From Flavobacteriales bacterium (GTDB taxonomy: Bacteria > Bacteroidota > Bacteroidia > Flavobacteriales_F > PHOS-HE28): a stretch of DNA of 64,000 nucleotides. Each line of letters starts with the position of its first letter. Position 1 is the stretch's first letter. The stretch spans positions 310,001-374,000 of the forward strand of contig JADJOI010000003.1 of NCBI GenBank assembly GCA_016713875.1, written 5' to 3'. A program made the translations under genes and the position numbers. Positions 24,373 to 35,200 of this stretch are shown piece by piece. The notes under the pieces are model-generated. The model was given only the letters and a program-made list of their open reading frames with translations. It did no database searches and was not told the origin of the DNA.

Positions 24373-27300
24373 ATGTTCATCAACTGCCATAGCTGGTTCA
24401 GCTTCACCCACGGGGTGATGAAGCCCGATGCGCTCCTGGAGGAGGCGGCGCGGATGGGCGTGCGCTCCTTCGCGCTCACCGACATCCACTGCTCGGCGGG
24501 CATCCCCGACCTGGTGCGCGACGCCCCGCGTTACGGCGTGCGCCCGGTGGCGGGCATCGAGTTCCGGCAGGGGCCGAAGCTGCTGTACATCGGCCTGGCG
24601 CGGAACAACGATGGCTTCCAGCGGCTGAACGAACTGCTGAGCCCGCACCTGCTGGATGACGAGGCCTTGCCGGAGCGCCCCCCGAGCTGGAGGACGTGTT
24701 CTTCATCCACCCCTTCGCCCACGCGCCACACCAACTGCGGCCGAACGAGCGCGTGGGCATCAGGCCGTCCGACCTCACGCGGCTGCCCTTCTCGCCGTGG
24801 AGGAACAGGATGAACGACCTCGTTGCGCTGATGCCGGTGACGTTCCGTGCGAAGAAGGACCACACCATCCACCGTCTGCTGCGCACGGTGGCGAAGAACA
24901 CCGTGGTGAGCATGCTGCCGAAGGAGGAGCTGGCCGATGCCGGTGAACTGTTCCACAGCGAGGAGGAAGTGCGTAGCATCTACCGCGACTTCCCGCAGTT
25001 GGTGGGCAATGCGCAACGCCTGCTGGAGGACTGTAGCATCGCCGTCGACGGCAGCGACAAGACGCGGGCGGCCTTCACCGGCAGTGCGCGGGCGGACCGT
25101 GAGAAGCTGCACCGCGACACGCGCGAGGGCCTGCGCTACCGGTATCCGGAGGTGACGCCGAAGATCCTCGCACGCATGCACCACGAGCTGGACGTGATCG
25201 AGCGCATGGGTTTCATCAGCTACTTCCTGATCAACCAGGACATCGTGGACCACGCGCGCGGTCGCGGGTTCTTCCATGTGGGGCGGGGCAGCGGCGCCAA
25301 CAGCCTGGTGGCGTACTGCCTGCGGATCACGGACGTGGACCCGATGGAGCTGGACCTCTACTTCGAGCGCTTCATCAACCCCGCGCGCAAGAAGCCGCCC
25401 GACTTCGACATCGACTTCAGCTGGAAGGACCGCGATGAGGTGTACCGCTACGTGTTCGGCAAGTACAACACGCCGGACGGCCGTGCGGGCGGGATCCACG
25501 CCGCGCAGATCGCCACCTATACCACGTTCCAGTGGCGCGGCGCCATACGCGAGCTCGGCAAGGCCGTGGGACTTCCGCCGGCGGAGATCGACGCGCTGAG
25601 CGAGGGTGACCACGGCTACTACGCCCGCGGCCGGCCCAGCGCGTATTCGAAGAGCGGCGATTTGGACAAGGTGGCGCGCGCGGTGGTGCGCTACGCGAAG
25701 GAGCTGATCGGCATGCCGCACCACCTGGGGATCCACGCCGGCGGCATCGTGATCACCGAGAAACCGGTGACGCACTTCGCGGCGCTGTTCCGTCCGCCGA
25801 AGGGTTTTCCCGTAACGCAGATCAGCATGCTGGAGTGCGAGGACCTGGGCCTGCACAAGTTCGACCTGCTGAGCCAGCGCGGGCTGGGGCACATCCGGGA
25901 TGCGGTGGAGCTGGTGAACGCGAATACGGGAGGTGAATGGGAGTTGGCGAATGGTGAATGGGGAATGCAGAGCACGCCTCCATTCACCAACTCCCATTCG
26001 CCATTCACCTCTTCTCCCCACATCGACATCCACGACATCGCGCGCTTCAAGCAGGATCCCGCGATCAAGGAGCTGCTGCGCAAGGGCGACACCATCGGCT
26101 GCTTCTATGTGGAGAGCCCGGCCATGCGGATGCTGTTGAAGAAGCTGAAGGTGGACGACTACCTGGGGCTGGTGGCGGCGAGCAGCATCATCCGTCCGGG
26201 CGTGGCGGAGAGCGGCATGATGCGCGAGTACCTGCTGCGGCACAACGATCCCGAGCGCGTGAAGCAGGCGCCCAAGCGCTTGCTGGAGATCATGCCCGAG
26301 ACCTACGGCGTGATGGTGTACCAGGAAGATGTGATCAAGGTGGTGCACCTCTACGGCGGGCTTGACCTGGAGGAGTCCGACCAGGTGCGGCGCGGCATGA
26401 ACATCCGCTACCGCGACCGGCCGGAGTTCAAGCTGGTGGAGCGGAAGTTCTTCGACAACTGCAGGGCCTTCGGCTATCCGCCCGGCGAGGCCGAGGAGGT
26501 GTGGCGGCAGATCCAGAGCTTCGCCAGCTTCAGCTTCGCGAAGGGCCACAGCGCCAGCTACGCGGTGGAGAGCTACCAGAGCCTCTACCTGAAGGCGCAC
26601 CACCCGCTGGAGTTCCTGGTGGGCGTGGCCAACAACTTCGGCGGCTTCTACCGCACGGAGTTCTACCTGCACGAGGCCAAGCGCGCCGGGGCCGTGATCG
26701 AGGCGCCGTGCGTGAATACCAGTGAAGAGCTCTGTTCTCTGCACAGCATGGCGAGCAGTGAGTGGCGAGTGGCGAGTAAGATGCACCCACGCCACTCGCC
26801 ACTCACTGCTCGCCACTCGCCACTCTCCCCACTCTCTCCCCTCATCTACCTGGGCTTGGCCAACATCAAGAGCCTCGAGAACGGGACCGTTCAACTGATC
26901 CTGAACGAGCGCCGCCGCAACGGCCCCTTCACGGACCTGCAGGACCTGCTGAAGCGTGTGCCGCTGGCCGTGGAACAGGCGCGCATCCTGATCCGTGCCG
27001 GTGCGCTGCGTTTCACCGGCAAGAGCAAGCCGCACCTGCTGTGGGACCTGACGCTGCTGCACCAGCCCGCGCGCGTCACCGCTGATGGCGACCTCTTCGT
27101 CACCCGGGTGGAAGAGCCCCGATTGCCCGACCTGCAGCACTACCCGCTGGCCGATGCCTACGACGAGCTGGACCTGCTCGGCTTCCCGCTGTGCGATCCG
27201 TTCACCCTTGTTCAAGTGGAGTGCCTGCGCACGGAGCCGACACACGACAGTGCCGACGCACAAAGCCATCCGCGCACAGTGCCTGCGCACCAGCAAGCAC

Positions 27301-28631
27301 GCGACAGTGCCCATGCGCAAGCGCCCGGCGCGGCGCCACTGTCCACGGAGCGCGACGGGCCGAGCGAGGGCACTGTAGCGCGAGAGACCCGCGCGGTGGC
27401 ACTGTCCACTGAGCGCGAAGGGCCGAGCGAAGGCACTGTAGCGTGCGAGCCCGGCGCGGCGGCACTGTCCACTGAGCGCGAAGGGTCGAGCGAAGGCACT
27501 GTTGCGCGAGGGACCCGCGCGGTGGCACTGTCCACTGAGCGCGAAGGGCCGAGCGAAGGCACTGTTGCGCAAGCGCCCGGCGCGGCGCCACTGTCCACTG
27601 AGCGCGAAGGGTCGAGCGAAGGCACTGTAGTGCGAGAGACCCGCGCGGCGCCACTGTCCACTGAGCGCGAAGGGCCGAGCGAGGGCACTGTTGCGCAAGC
27701 GCCCGGCGCGGCGCCACTGTCCACTGAGCGCGAAGGGTCGAGCGAAGGCACTGTTGCGCGAGGGACCCGCGCGGTGGCACTGTCCACTGAGCGCGAAGGG
27801 CCGAGCGAAGGCACTGTTGCGCGAGGGACCCGGGCGGTGGCACTGTCCACTGAGCGCGAAGGGTCGAGCGAAGGCACTGTTGCGCGAGGGACCCGCGCGG
27901 TGGCACTGTCCACTGAGCGCGAAGGGCCGAGCGAAGGCACTGTTGCGCGAGGGACCCGGGCGGTGGCACTGTCCACTGAGCGCGAAGGGTCGAGCGAAGG
28001 CACTGTTGCGCGAGGGACCCGCGCGGTGGCACTGTCCACTGAGCGCGAAGGGCCGAGCGAAGGCACTGTTGCGCGAAGGACCCGCGCGGTGGCACTGTCC
28101 ACTGAGCGCGAAGGGCCGAGCGAAGGCACTGTTGCGCAAGCGCCCGGCGCGGCGCCACTGTCCACTGAGCGCGACGGCCCGAGCGAAGGCACTGTAGTGC
28201 GAGAGACCCGCGCGGCGCCACTGTCCACTGAGCGCGACGGCCCGAGCGAAGGCACTGTTGCGCGAGGGACCCGCGCGGTGGCACTGTCCACTGTGCGCGA
28301 AGGGCAGCGCGAGGGCACCATCCGCATTCCAGCGCGGGAGATGAGCTCGTGTGTGGGCAGAACGGTGGAGATGCTCGGTTACATGATCCACGTGAAGGCC
28401 ACCACCACGCAGACGGGCAATTACATGAGCTTCGGGTGCTTCATCGATCCGGCGGGCGACTTCTGGGACAGCACGCAGTTCCCACAGGTGGCCGCGCGGT
28501 ATCCCTTCGGTGGGCGCGGTGTGTACCGCCTGACCGGTGTGGTGGAGGAGGAGTTCGGGCACTGTGCGCTTCGTACCATCAGCATGGAGAAGCTGCCATG
28601 GAGGCCCGATCCGCGGTACGGGACGAAGTGA
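24373..28631 (+). CDS. dnaE: DNA polymerase III alpha subunit, second copy (dnaE-like; frameshifted, with insertions)
   Basis: A C-family polymerase of the error-prone or second-copy type. The PHP domain starts MFINCHSWFSFTHGV with FALTDIHCSAG. The palm has GRGSGANSLVAYCL and the catalytic PDFDIDFSWKDRDE. The fingers region (YGVMVYQEDVIKVV, FSFAKGHSASYAVESYQ), helix-hairpin-helix region and C-terminal OB domain (GRTVEMLGYMIHVKATTTQ) follow. A missing base in the C run at 24678-24683 breaks the frame after LPERP; expected residues resume as LEDVFFIHPFAHA. Three in-frame repeat insertions, at 25934-26007, 26749-26828 and 27336-28320, swell the protein from about 1000 to about 1419 residues. All lie in loops or linkers rather than in the catalytic motifs. 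Confidence 0.85.
25934..26007. repeat. Heptamer-word inverted repeat 1 (inside dnaE)
   Basis: The left arm consists of four 7-mers TGAATGG, GAGTTGG, CGAATGG, TGAATGG (25934-25961). The right arm is CCATTCA, CCAACTC, CCATTCG, CCATTCA (25980-26007). These are the complements of the same four words with the two middle words in swapped order. The element adds about 29 codons in frame between VELVNANTG and HIDIHDIARF of the polymerase. Confidence 0.85.
26749..26828. repeat. Heptamer-word inverted repeat 2 (inside dnaE)
   Basis: The left arm is TGGCGAG, CAGTGAG, TGGCGAG, TGGCGAG (26749-26776). The right arm (26790-26828) holds their complements CTCGCCA and CTCACTG in a different order plus extra copies. 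It is inserted in frame (about 32 codons) before IYLGLANIKSLE of the polymerase. Confidence 0.85.
27336..28320 (+). repeat. 63-bp minisatellite inside dnaE, about 15.6 units
   Basis: Fifteen complete 63-bp units (27336-28280) and a degenerate sixteenth encode a 21-residue repeat of the form LSTEREGPSEGTVARGTRAV with one variable residue in front. Each unit holds two GGCACTGT words. Two main variants alternate (GPSEG and GSSEG), and a second tail type (AQAPGAA) recurs, so units have been shuffled. The preceding stretch 27245-27320 holds three inverted ACAGTGCC words. All six frames lack stops here, which makes long spurious minus-strand frames. Confidence 0.95.
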
Positions 28632-28634
28632 GGG

Positions 28635-31600
28635 TCAGTCCACCGCGCGCCGGTCATCCTCCACCTCCCTGTCGAAGAACAGGTGATCGGGATCCACCAC
28701 CACGGCCTTGGGCTTCCGTGGGACGGTCATGCGCACCGAGTTCTCCCCGGAACGCGACCGCACGCGTTGCTTCGTTTCGCCGCTTTCCTGCTCCACGGCG
28801 ACATCCAGCCAGTCGTTCATCGGCACTTCGGTCTCTTTGCCGAGCGGGTCCGCGTGGAGCTTGGCGCAGGTGATCACGGCCGCCACCGTCCATGAGCCGT
28901 CCGCGTTGCGCTCCGCCTTCGTGGAGGTCACGGCGTTGCGGTGGAAGGTGATGTGCTTCAATCCGTCCTCCAGCAGGTAGCGCAGGCTGTCCGGCGTAAC
29001 AGCCTCCAAGGAGCGGTACAGATCGAGCGTGGTCGGATAGGGCGAGCCTTGGAAAGCGAACGAGTCCACGAAGGCCCGATAGGCGGCGTTCACACGCTCC
29101 TCGCCGATGAGGTCCTTCAGCCCGTACATCACCACACTGCCCTTGCTGTAATGGATGTGCTGCTGGTTCTCCACCTTCATCAACGGCAGTTCACCGATGC
29201 CCTCCTTCCCGCGACCGCGCAGGTAGGTGTCGCGTTCGTACTTGAGGAACTTCCGCATGGCCGCACGGCCGTACTCCTTCTCCAGCACCATGAGCGCGGT
29301 GTACTGCGCCATGCTCTCGTTCATCATGGTGCTGCCCTGCATGCGCGGTCCCAGCACCTGGTGGCCCCACCATTGGTGCGCCACCTCGTGCGCCACCACG
29401 TAGTGGACCATGTCGATCCGGGCCGTGTCGCGCAGGTCGGTGATGAATCCGATGGCCTCGCTGTACGGCATGGTGCCTGGGAACGATTGCGCGAAGCCAC
29501 GGTAGCGCGGGAACTCGATGATGCGCGCCACCTTGTGCTGGTAGGGCGAGAAGTTGGACGACGCATATCCGATCGCATCCCGCATCGCCTTCAACATGCG
29601 CTGCACGTTTGAGCCATGCTCCGGATGATGGTACACCTCCAGCATCACGCCATCGACCTCTTCCCTCGTGATCCGGTACCGCGCGCTCAGCACCGACCAG
29701 AAGTTGAAGATGGGCGTGGCGCTTTCGTAGCGGAACCAACGCATTCCGTTCTCCCGCCATTCCCGCTTCAGGTCGCCCGGCGCGATGGCGGTCTGGTCCG
29801 GAGCGGTGCCGATCGTGCATGAGAACCGGATGTGATCGGCGTAGGGCATCACCGCGGAGAAGCGCCGGTCGTGAGGATCGTCGCTCAACGGATCCATGCG
29901 CCTGTTCGGCGGCAGCGAGTGCTTGCGGCGCGCACCGGGGTCCATCAGCTCCGCATCCGCCTGGTAGCCGGTCGTGGGCAGCAGGTCGTTGTTGTTGATG
30001 AAGGTGCCGTTCTCCACGAGCTCCAGGAAGTCCACGTCGTTCCCGAAGCCCTGCTGGCGCCATTCCGAGGCGACGCCGATCCGGATGCTATCACCCGTTG
30101 CGAGCGGTTCATCCAAGCGGAACATGCGCACGAAGAGCGCGCTATCGTTCAATACATCCCTGGCCCCCGGGATGTCGAAACGCAGCTTCATCCGGTCGGG
30201 CGGACCGAACCAGAGCGTGTCCACCGCACGTGGTCCCTTGTTGGTGAGCGTCATCTTCGCGTGGTAGCTGATGGCGCGCGCCTCCGGATCCAGATCGATG
30301 GTGATGTCCACCGCGGTGACATGCGGAAGCGCTGTGTTCGACATCGGCTTGTAGGTGCGTTCGTACGCCACCTGCAAGGCCTCCGTATCCTGGCGCGTGT
30401 GCGGCTCGTTCAGGATGCGGGTGTTGTAGAGGCCCAGACCCAGGAACGCGAGCCATACCCCGCAAAGGACCGCGCCCACCGGCCATGACCTGCGCAGCCT
30501 TCCGCCCGCGATGCGCGATCGCCAGCGCCAGGTCGTCTCACCGCCTCGCACGAGGAGGAGCGCACCCCCGAAGAACAGCACGCTCGCGAAGGCGAGCCAG
30601 TACGCCTTGAAGAAGAGCCACGGCATGAGGAAGGGTCCGAACCCGTTCATGTCCGAATACCAGAGCCTCGGCGAGCCATAGAGCACGATCAGGTTCGACT
30701 CCACCTTCAGGAACCGCCAGATGAGCGTGTTCACCGCGAAGAGCACGACGAAAAGACCGAAGCCCGCGTACTTGTGATGCACCACCATCTGGACGGCGAG
30801 CGCGAGCATGCACCAGAACGCGAACGCGACCAGACCTGGGCCGATGAACGAGACAAGGTAGAGGCCTGCCTGGAGGCGCGTGTAGCCCATGGCCAGCTGC
30901 GTGGCCATGCCGGCCAGCGACATGAGGACAAGGACGAGCCCCCCCACGATGAGCACCGCGGTGAGATGGGACAGTATCCGATGGCGCGACCGCACGGGCA
31001 GCGCATGCGCGATGCCATCCAGGCCCATGTCCCGGTCGCGCCAGTAGAGCTCACCGCTGTAGTAGGTGATCAGCACCACGATGAAGAGCATGGATAGGCC
31101 CCGCAGTAGCTCGGTGATATTGTAGGTGACCGGCCATGAGCGATTCCCGAAGGCCTGGTCCACTTCGCTCAAGGCCACCAGGCACATGAGCAGACCCAGC
31201 CCGACGATGACCCAGAAGACCGGCGAACGAACGATGCTGGTAAGGTCCGATCGCAACAGCCGGCCGAAGCTCTTCGCATCGGGCAGGCCACCGAACGAAC
31301 GGCGGGTCACCGGCAGCTCTGCGGTCATGGCGGGCGGTGTCGGCCCATCGGGGACAGGTCGTGCACTGGTCCGGCGCTCCGAGAACGAGAACCGCCCATA
31401 GCCCACGAGGAAGATGCAGACCGCCATGGCCGACCATAGCAGCCTGTTCCGCGCCAGCGCGCCGGTGAGCGGCAGGTGCGACGTATTGCTGTCGTGAACG
31501 CTCCAATAGCGTGTCACCTCGTCCAGCGCCTGAACCCCGAAGGGATCGAGCAACGAAGCGAGCCACGCGTTGTCCACCTCGGTGGCGTAGGCCGTGGCCA

Positions 31601-32168
31601 TCACGTTCATGACCAGCAGGGCGATGGAGGTGACGAACGCCGCTGCCGTGGACCGTGTGAAGGTGGCCGCGGCGAACATCACTGCGCTCTGGAGCAGGAT
31701 GCTGCTCAAGGCGAACCAGAGGAAGGCCTGACCGTGCACCACCCAGCTGTTCGGGCCGAAGCGGATGGCATCACCGTACGGTATCCAGCTGCCCACGACC
31801 AGTCCGGCCGAGATACCGAGGGTGGGGGCGAGCGCCACCAATGTGCTGCCGAGGAAACGGCCGATCAGGTACTGGCGGCGCGTGACCATCGTGCTGAACA
31901 CGATGTCCGACGTTCGATGGGCGAAGTCGCGAATGGCCGTCGCGTTCACGAAGGCCGTGACCATGGGCAGCCACAGGAAGGCGAGGTTCGCGTAGAGGTC
32001 GTAGACATGGAGCGGCGAGTTGACGTGCACCATGCCGGGGCTGCCTTCCGCCCCGCTCTCGAACACCGCCAGTGCGCATGCGAAGGCGAACGCAAGGCCG
32101 AGAAAGACCCACACCAGCGGCTGGCGGCTCCAGAACCGCAGTTCGAAGAGGATGAGACGGGATATCAT
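28635..32168 (-). CDS. ABC transporter permease / M1 aminopeptidase fusion (paralog B)
   Basis: A 1177-residue fusion. The N-terminal half has about twelve membrane segments in two ABC-2-type permease blocks (start ISRLILFELRFWSRQPLVW). After the last segment (VGAVLCGVWLAFLGLGLY), an extracytoplasmic M1 metallopeptidase domain follows with zinc site HEVAHQWW (H927, E928, H931) and a glutamate in MMNESMAQ. This permease/peptidase architecture is a known Bacteroidota family of unproven substrate. It lies 112 bases downstream of its paralog and probably shares the ATPase encoded at 35868-36752. Confidence 0.88.
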   Translation of the reverse strand: MISRLILFELRFWSRQPLVWVFLGLAFAFACALAVFESGAEGSPGMVHVNSPLHVYDLYANLAFLWLPMVTAFVNATAIRDFAHRTSDIVFSTMVTRRQYLIGRFLGSTLVALAPTLGISAGLVVGSWIPYGDAIRFGPNSWVVHGQAFLWFALSSILLQSAVMFAAATFTRSTAAAFVTSIALLVMNVMATAYATEVDNAWLASLLDPFGVQALDEVTRYWSVHDSNTSHLPLTGALARNRLLWSAMAVCIFLVGYGRFSFSERRTSARPVPDGPTPPAMTAELPVTRRSFGGLPDAKSFGRLLRSDLTSIVRSPVFWVIVGLGLLMCLVALSEVDQAFGNRSWPVTYNITELLRGLSMLFIVVLITYYSGELYWRDRDMGLDGIAHALPVRSRHRILSHLTAVLIVGGLVLVLMSLAGMATQLAMGYTRLQAGLYLVSFIGPGLVAFAFWCMLALAVQMVVHHKYAGFGLFVVLFAVNTLIWRFLKVESNLIVLYGSPRLWYSDMNGFGPFLMPWLFFKAYWLAFASVLFFGGALLLVRGGETTWRWRSRIAGGRLRRSWPVGAVLCGVWLAFLGLGLYNTRILNEPHTRQDTEALQVAYERTYKPMSNTALPHVTAVDITIDLDPEARAISYHAKMTLTNKGPRAVDTLWFGPPDRMKLRFDIPGARDVLNDSALFVRMFRLDEPLATGDSIRIGVASEWRQQGFGNDVDFLELVENGTFINNNDLLPTTGYQADAELMDPGARRKHSLPPNRRMDPLSDDPHDRRFSAVMPYADHIRFSCTIGTAPDQTAIAPGDLKREWRENGMRWFRYESATPIFNFWSVLSARYRITREEVDGVMLEVYHHPEHGSNVQRMLKAMRDAIGYASSNFSPYQHKVARIIEFPRYRGFAQSFPGTMPYSEAIGFITDLRDTARIDMVHYVVAHEVAHQWWGHQVLGPRMQGSTMMNESMAQYTALMVLEKEYGRAAMRKFLKYERDTYLRGRGKEGIGELPLMKVENQQHIHYSKGSVVMYGLKDLIGEERVNAAYRAFVDSFAFQGSPYPTTLDLYRSLEAVTPDSLRYLLEDGLKHITFHRNAVTSTKAERNADGSWTVAAVITCAKLHADPLGKETEVPMNDWLDVAVEQESGETKQRVRSRSGENSVRMTVPRKPKAVVVDPDHLFFDREVEDDRRAVD

Positions 32169-32280
32169 TGAACCCTGGGTGTCTCTGGTGGGCCGACCGC
32201 AGTGCGCGGATGGATCCGGATGCGGTGCGAACAGCCTTTGAAGTTCCCGTCATTCGTGGGTTCGGGTCCAGGGGCCGACC

Positions 32281-35200
32281 CTACGGTACCTCCACCTTCT
32301 TGCTGTTGTCGTCCATCACGCGGTCGATGAACAGGTGGTCGCGGTCGATCTCCGCACGCAGGGGCTTCCGGTCCACGATGAAGGTGAGCTCGTTCCAGCC
32401 GCTCTTCAGGCGCAACCGCTGATGCACCAGTGGCACATCGTTCAGCGACTTGTCCGCGTTTCGCCCGATCGCCGGGTAGCGCAGGACGCTCACGTCCAAC
32501 CAGTCGTTCATGGCCGCCGGGGTCTCCCGTCCCAGTGAGTCCGCGTGGTTCTTCTCCCCCCACAGCTTCAACTTCACCTCGTAGGTGCTGTCCGCCAGCA
32601 TGCGGGCCGTGGCCTCCCCCATCCGGTTGTTGTACAGGGTGATGCGCTTGAAGCCATCCTCCAACAGATAATCCAGGCTGTCAGGCACCACCTTCTCCAG
32701 CTCGCGCACCATGTCGAGCGCGGTCGGGTAAGGAGGCTCAGCATACCCGAAGGTGTCCACCAGCGCCCGGAAGGCCCTGTTCAGGTTGTCCTCGCCCACG
32801 AAGTCGCGCAGACAGTAGAGGATCACGCTGCCCTTGTTGTAGTGGATGTAGCCCTGGTTCTCCACCTCCATCAGCGGCACCTCTTTCAGTTCCTCGGTGC
32901 CGCGCGATCGCTGATAGCGGTCGCTCTCGAGCTTGAGGAACCGGCGCATGCGGGCGCTGTGCCGGCCGAATTCGTCCTCCATCACCATCAGCGCGCTGTA
33001 CTGCGCCATGCTCTCGCTGAGCAGGGTGCTCCCCTGCATGTTCGCGCCGATCACCTGGTGCGCCCACCACTGGTGCCCCATCTCGTGGGCCACCACGTAG
33101 AACACCATGTCGATGTCCGTGGTGTCGCTGAAGTCCGAGATGAAGCCGATGCCTTCGCTGTATGGCATCGTGCCGGGGAAGGCCTGGGCGAAGTCCTGGT
33201 AGCGGGGGAACTCGATGATGCGGGCCTGCTTGTGGCGGTACGGACCGAAGTGCGCATTGTAGTACGCGATGCTCTTCTTGATGCTGTTGGCGATGCGCGG
33301 CACGTTCTCCGCATGGGGTGCGTGGTAGTACACCTCCACATCGATGTCGCCGATCTTCTCGCGGTGCACCTCGTAGCGTGCGCTCATGAACGAGTAGAAG
33401 TTCATGCTCCTGTGGTCGACCACGTACTCGAAGTAGCGGCGACCGTTCTCGGTCCACTCGCGCTTCAGCGAGCCAGGGGCGACGGCGATCTGGTCGGGCG
33501 ATGTGCTGATCACCGTGCGGACGTTCACCCAGTCGCTGTTGGGCATCAGGTAGGTCTGCATGCGTCGGGCCGCATCGTCCGCGAGCCGGGGCATCCGCTC
33601 CCTGGGACCCAGCCCATGCTTCTTGCGGTCGTACCTGTCCTGAAGCTCGTACCGGTCGCTGTACCCGATGTTGGGCAGGATGTCCATGTTGTTGAAGAAG
33701 GTGCCGTTCCGGTTGATCTGCATCACGGTCACCGAGTTCTCGAAGCCCTTCTCCACATGTGTGGCCGTGACGGTGAAGCGCAGGTCGGCCCCGGGAGCGA
33801 GCGGCCGGTCCAGCCTGTAGATGCGGTAGTTGACCTGCTCATCGTTCACCACCAGGGTGGCTCCGGGGATCTCCACCTCCTGTTCAATGCCTTCACCCAG
33901 CACGAGGTGCAGTGAATCGATCGCCGAAGTGCCCTTGTTCCGCACCGTGACCTTCGCCACGCTCTTCAGACCGCGGTTTTCCGGGTCGAGGTCGATGGCG
34001 AAGTCGATGTCCGTGTAATGCGGCTGATGGATGCCCGAGCAGCGCTTGTAGGTCCTCTCATAGTGCGCGGCGTCCTCTTCCTGCGCATCACCGTTCGGCA
34101 CTTCGTTGAGCACCTTGGTGTTGTAATAGCTCCACGCACCCAGCCCGACCCACAAGGCCAGGGCCGGCCACACGAGGCGTCGGTTCCGCTTCAACCGGGC
34201 GACGGCCGCGCGCATCCGCTGGGGGACCCCGGTCTCCTTGCCGCGCACCCAGAAGGCCATGGACAGCAGCAGCAGCAGCAGGGCGAAGGCCCACCAGTAC
34301 GCCTTGAACCAGAGCCACCCCTTCAGGGCGGTGCCGTAGGCGTTCATGTCGGAGTATGTGATGCCGGGCGCTCCGCCGAAGCTCACCAGGTTGGTGTTCA
34401 CGTCCAGCGCGTTCCACAGGATGCCGGGGAGGAACATCACCGCGATGAACACACCATAGCCCACGTACTTGTTGTTCACCAGCACATGCACCAGGAAGGA
34501 GAGGGCCGCCATGGTGCTGAAGCTCACCAGCCCGGGAAGGATGTACATGCCGAGGTACACGCCCGGTTCCAACCGGGTGTAGCCCTTGACCAGTTGGAAG
34601 AGCATGCCCCCGAAGGCCGATCCGACGAGCAGCACGGCCAGGAGCATCACCAGGGCGGTGTATTTGCCGGCCAGGCCAAGACCCAGCGGAACGGGCGTGG
34701 CATCGTGCACTTCGTCCAGCTTCGGTTCCCGCTCTTTCCACACGAGCAGCCCGCTGTAGAACACGATCAGGATCATGGTGAACAGGTCGAACGAGCCGCG
34801 CATCATGTCCACCACATGGTAGGTCACCGGCAGGATCTCGTTCTCATAGAGCGAGGTGGAGAAGGCCAGGCCGAAGAACATGTTGACCAGCCCGATGCCT
34901 GCCACGATCATGAAGGCCGTGCCTTTCAGCATGCCGCGGAAGTCGTTCCAGGCGATGCGGCGGAACTGCCGCCGATGCGCGCGCCCACCGTGCTCACGCT
35001 TCACCTGCGGAAGCTCCACGTGACCGGTCGCGGGCGCCTCCTCGGACAGCTTCGCCGTCACCCGCCCGGCCTTTCGGTCCGTGAAGCTGAAACGCCGGGC
35101 GCAGAACACGAAGATCCCTGCGGAGATCGTGGTCCAGAGGATCCGGTTCCACAACAGGACGCCCCCGATGGGGAGCAGAGCGGAGTTCTTCTCCTCGACG

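Noticed and set aside
27336..28320. CRISPR array
   Set aside because: The units are uniform 63-bp tandem repeats without unique spacers, the two GGCACTGT words per unit are unequally spaced, and no cas genes are nearby.
24531..28562. A 1343-codon open frame on the minus strand across dnaE
   Set aside because: It exists because the 63-bp minisatellite has no stops in any frame and the region is GC-rich. Its protein lacks any family motif, while the plus strand encodes clear polymerase motifs.
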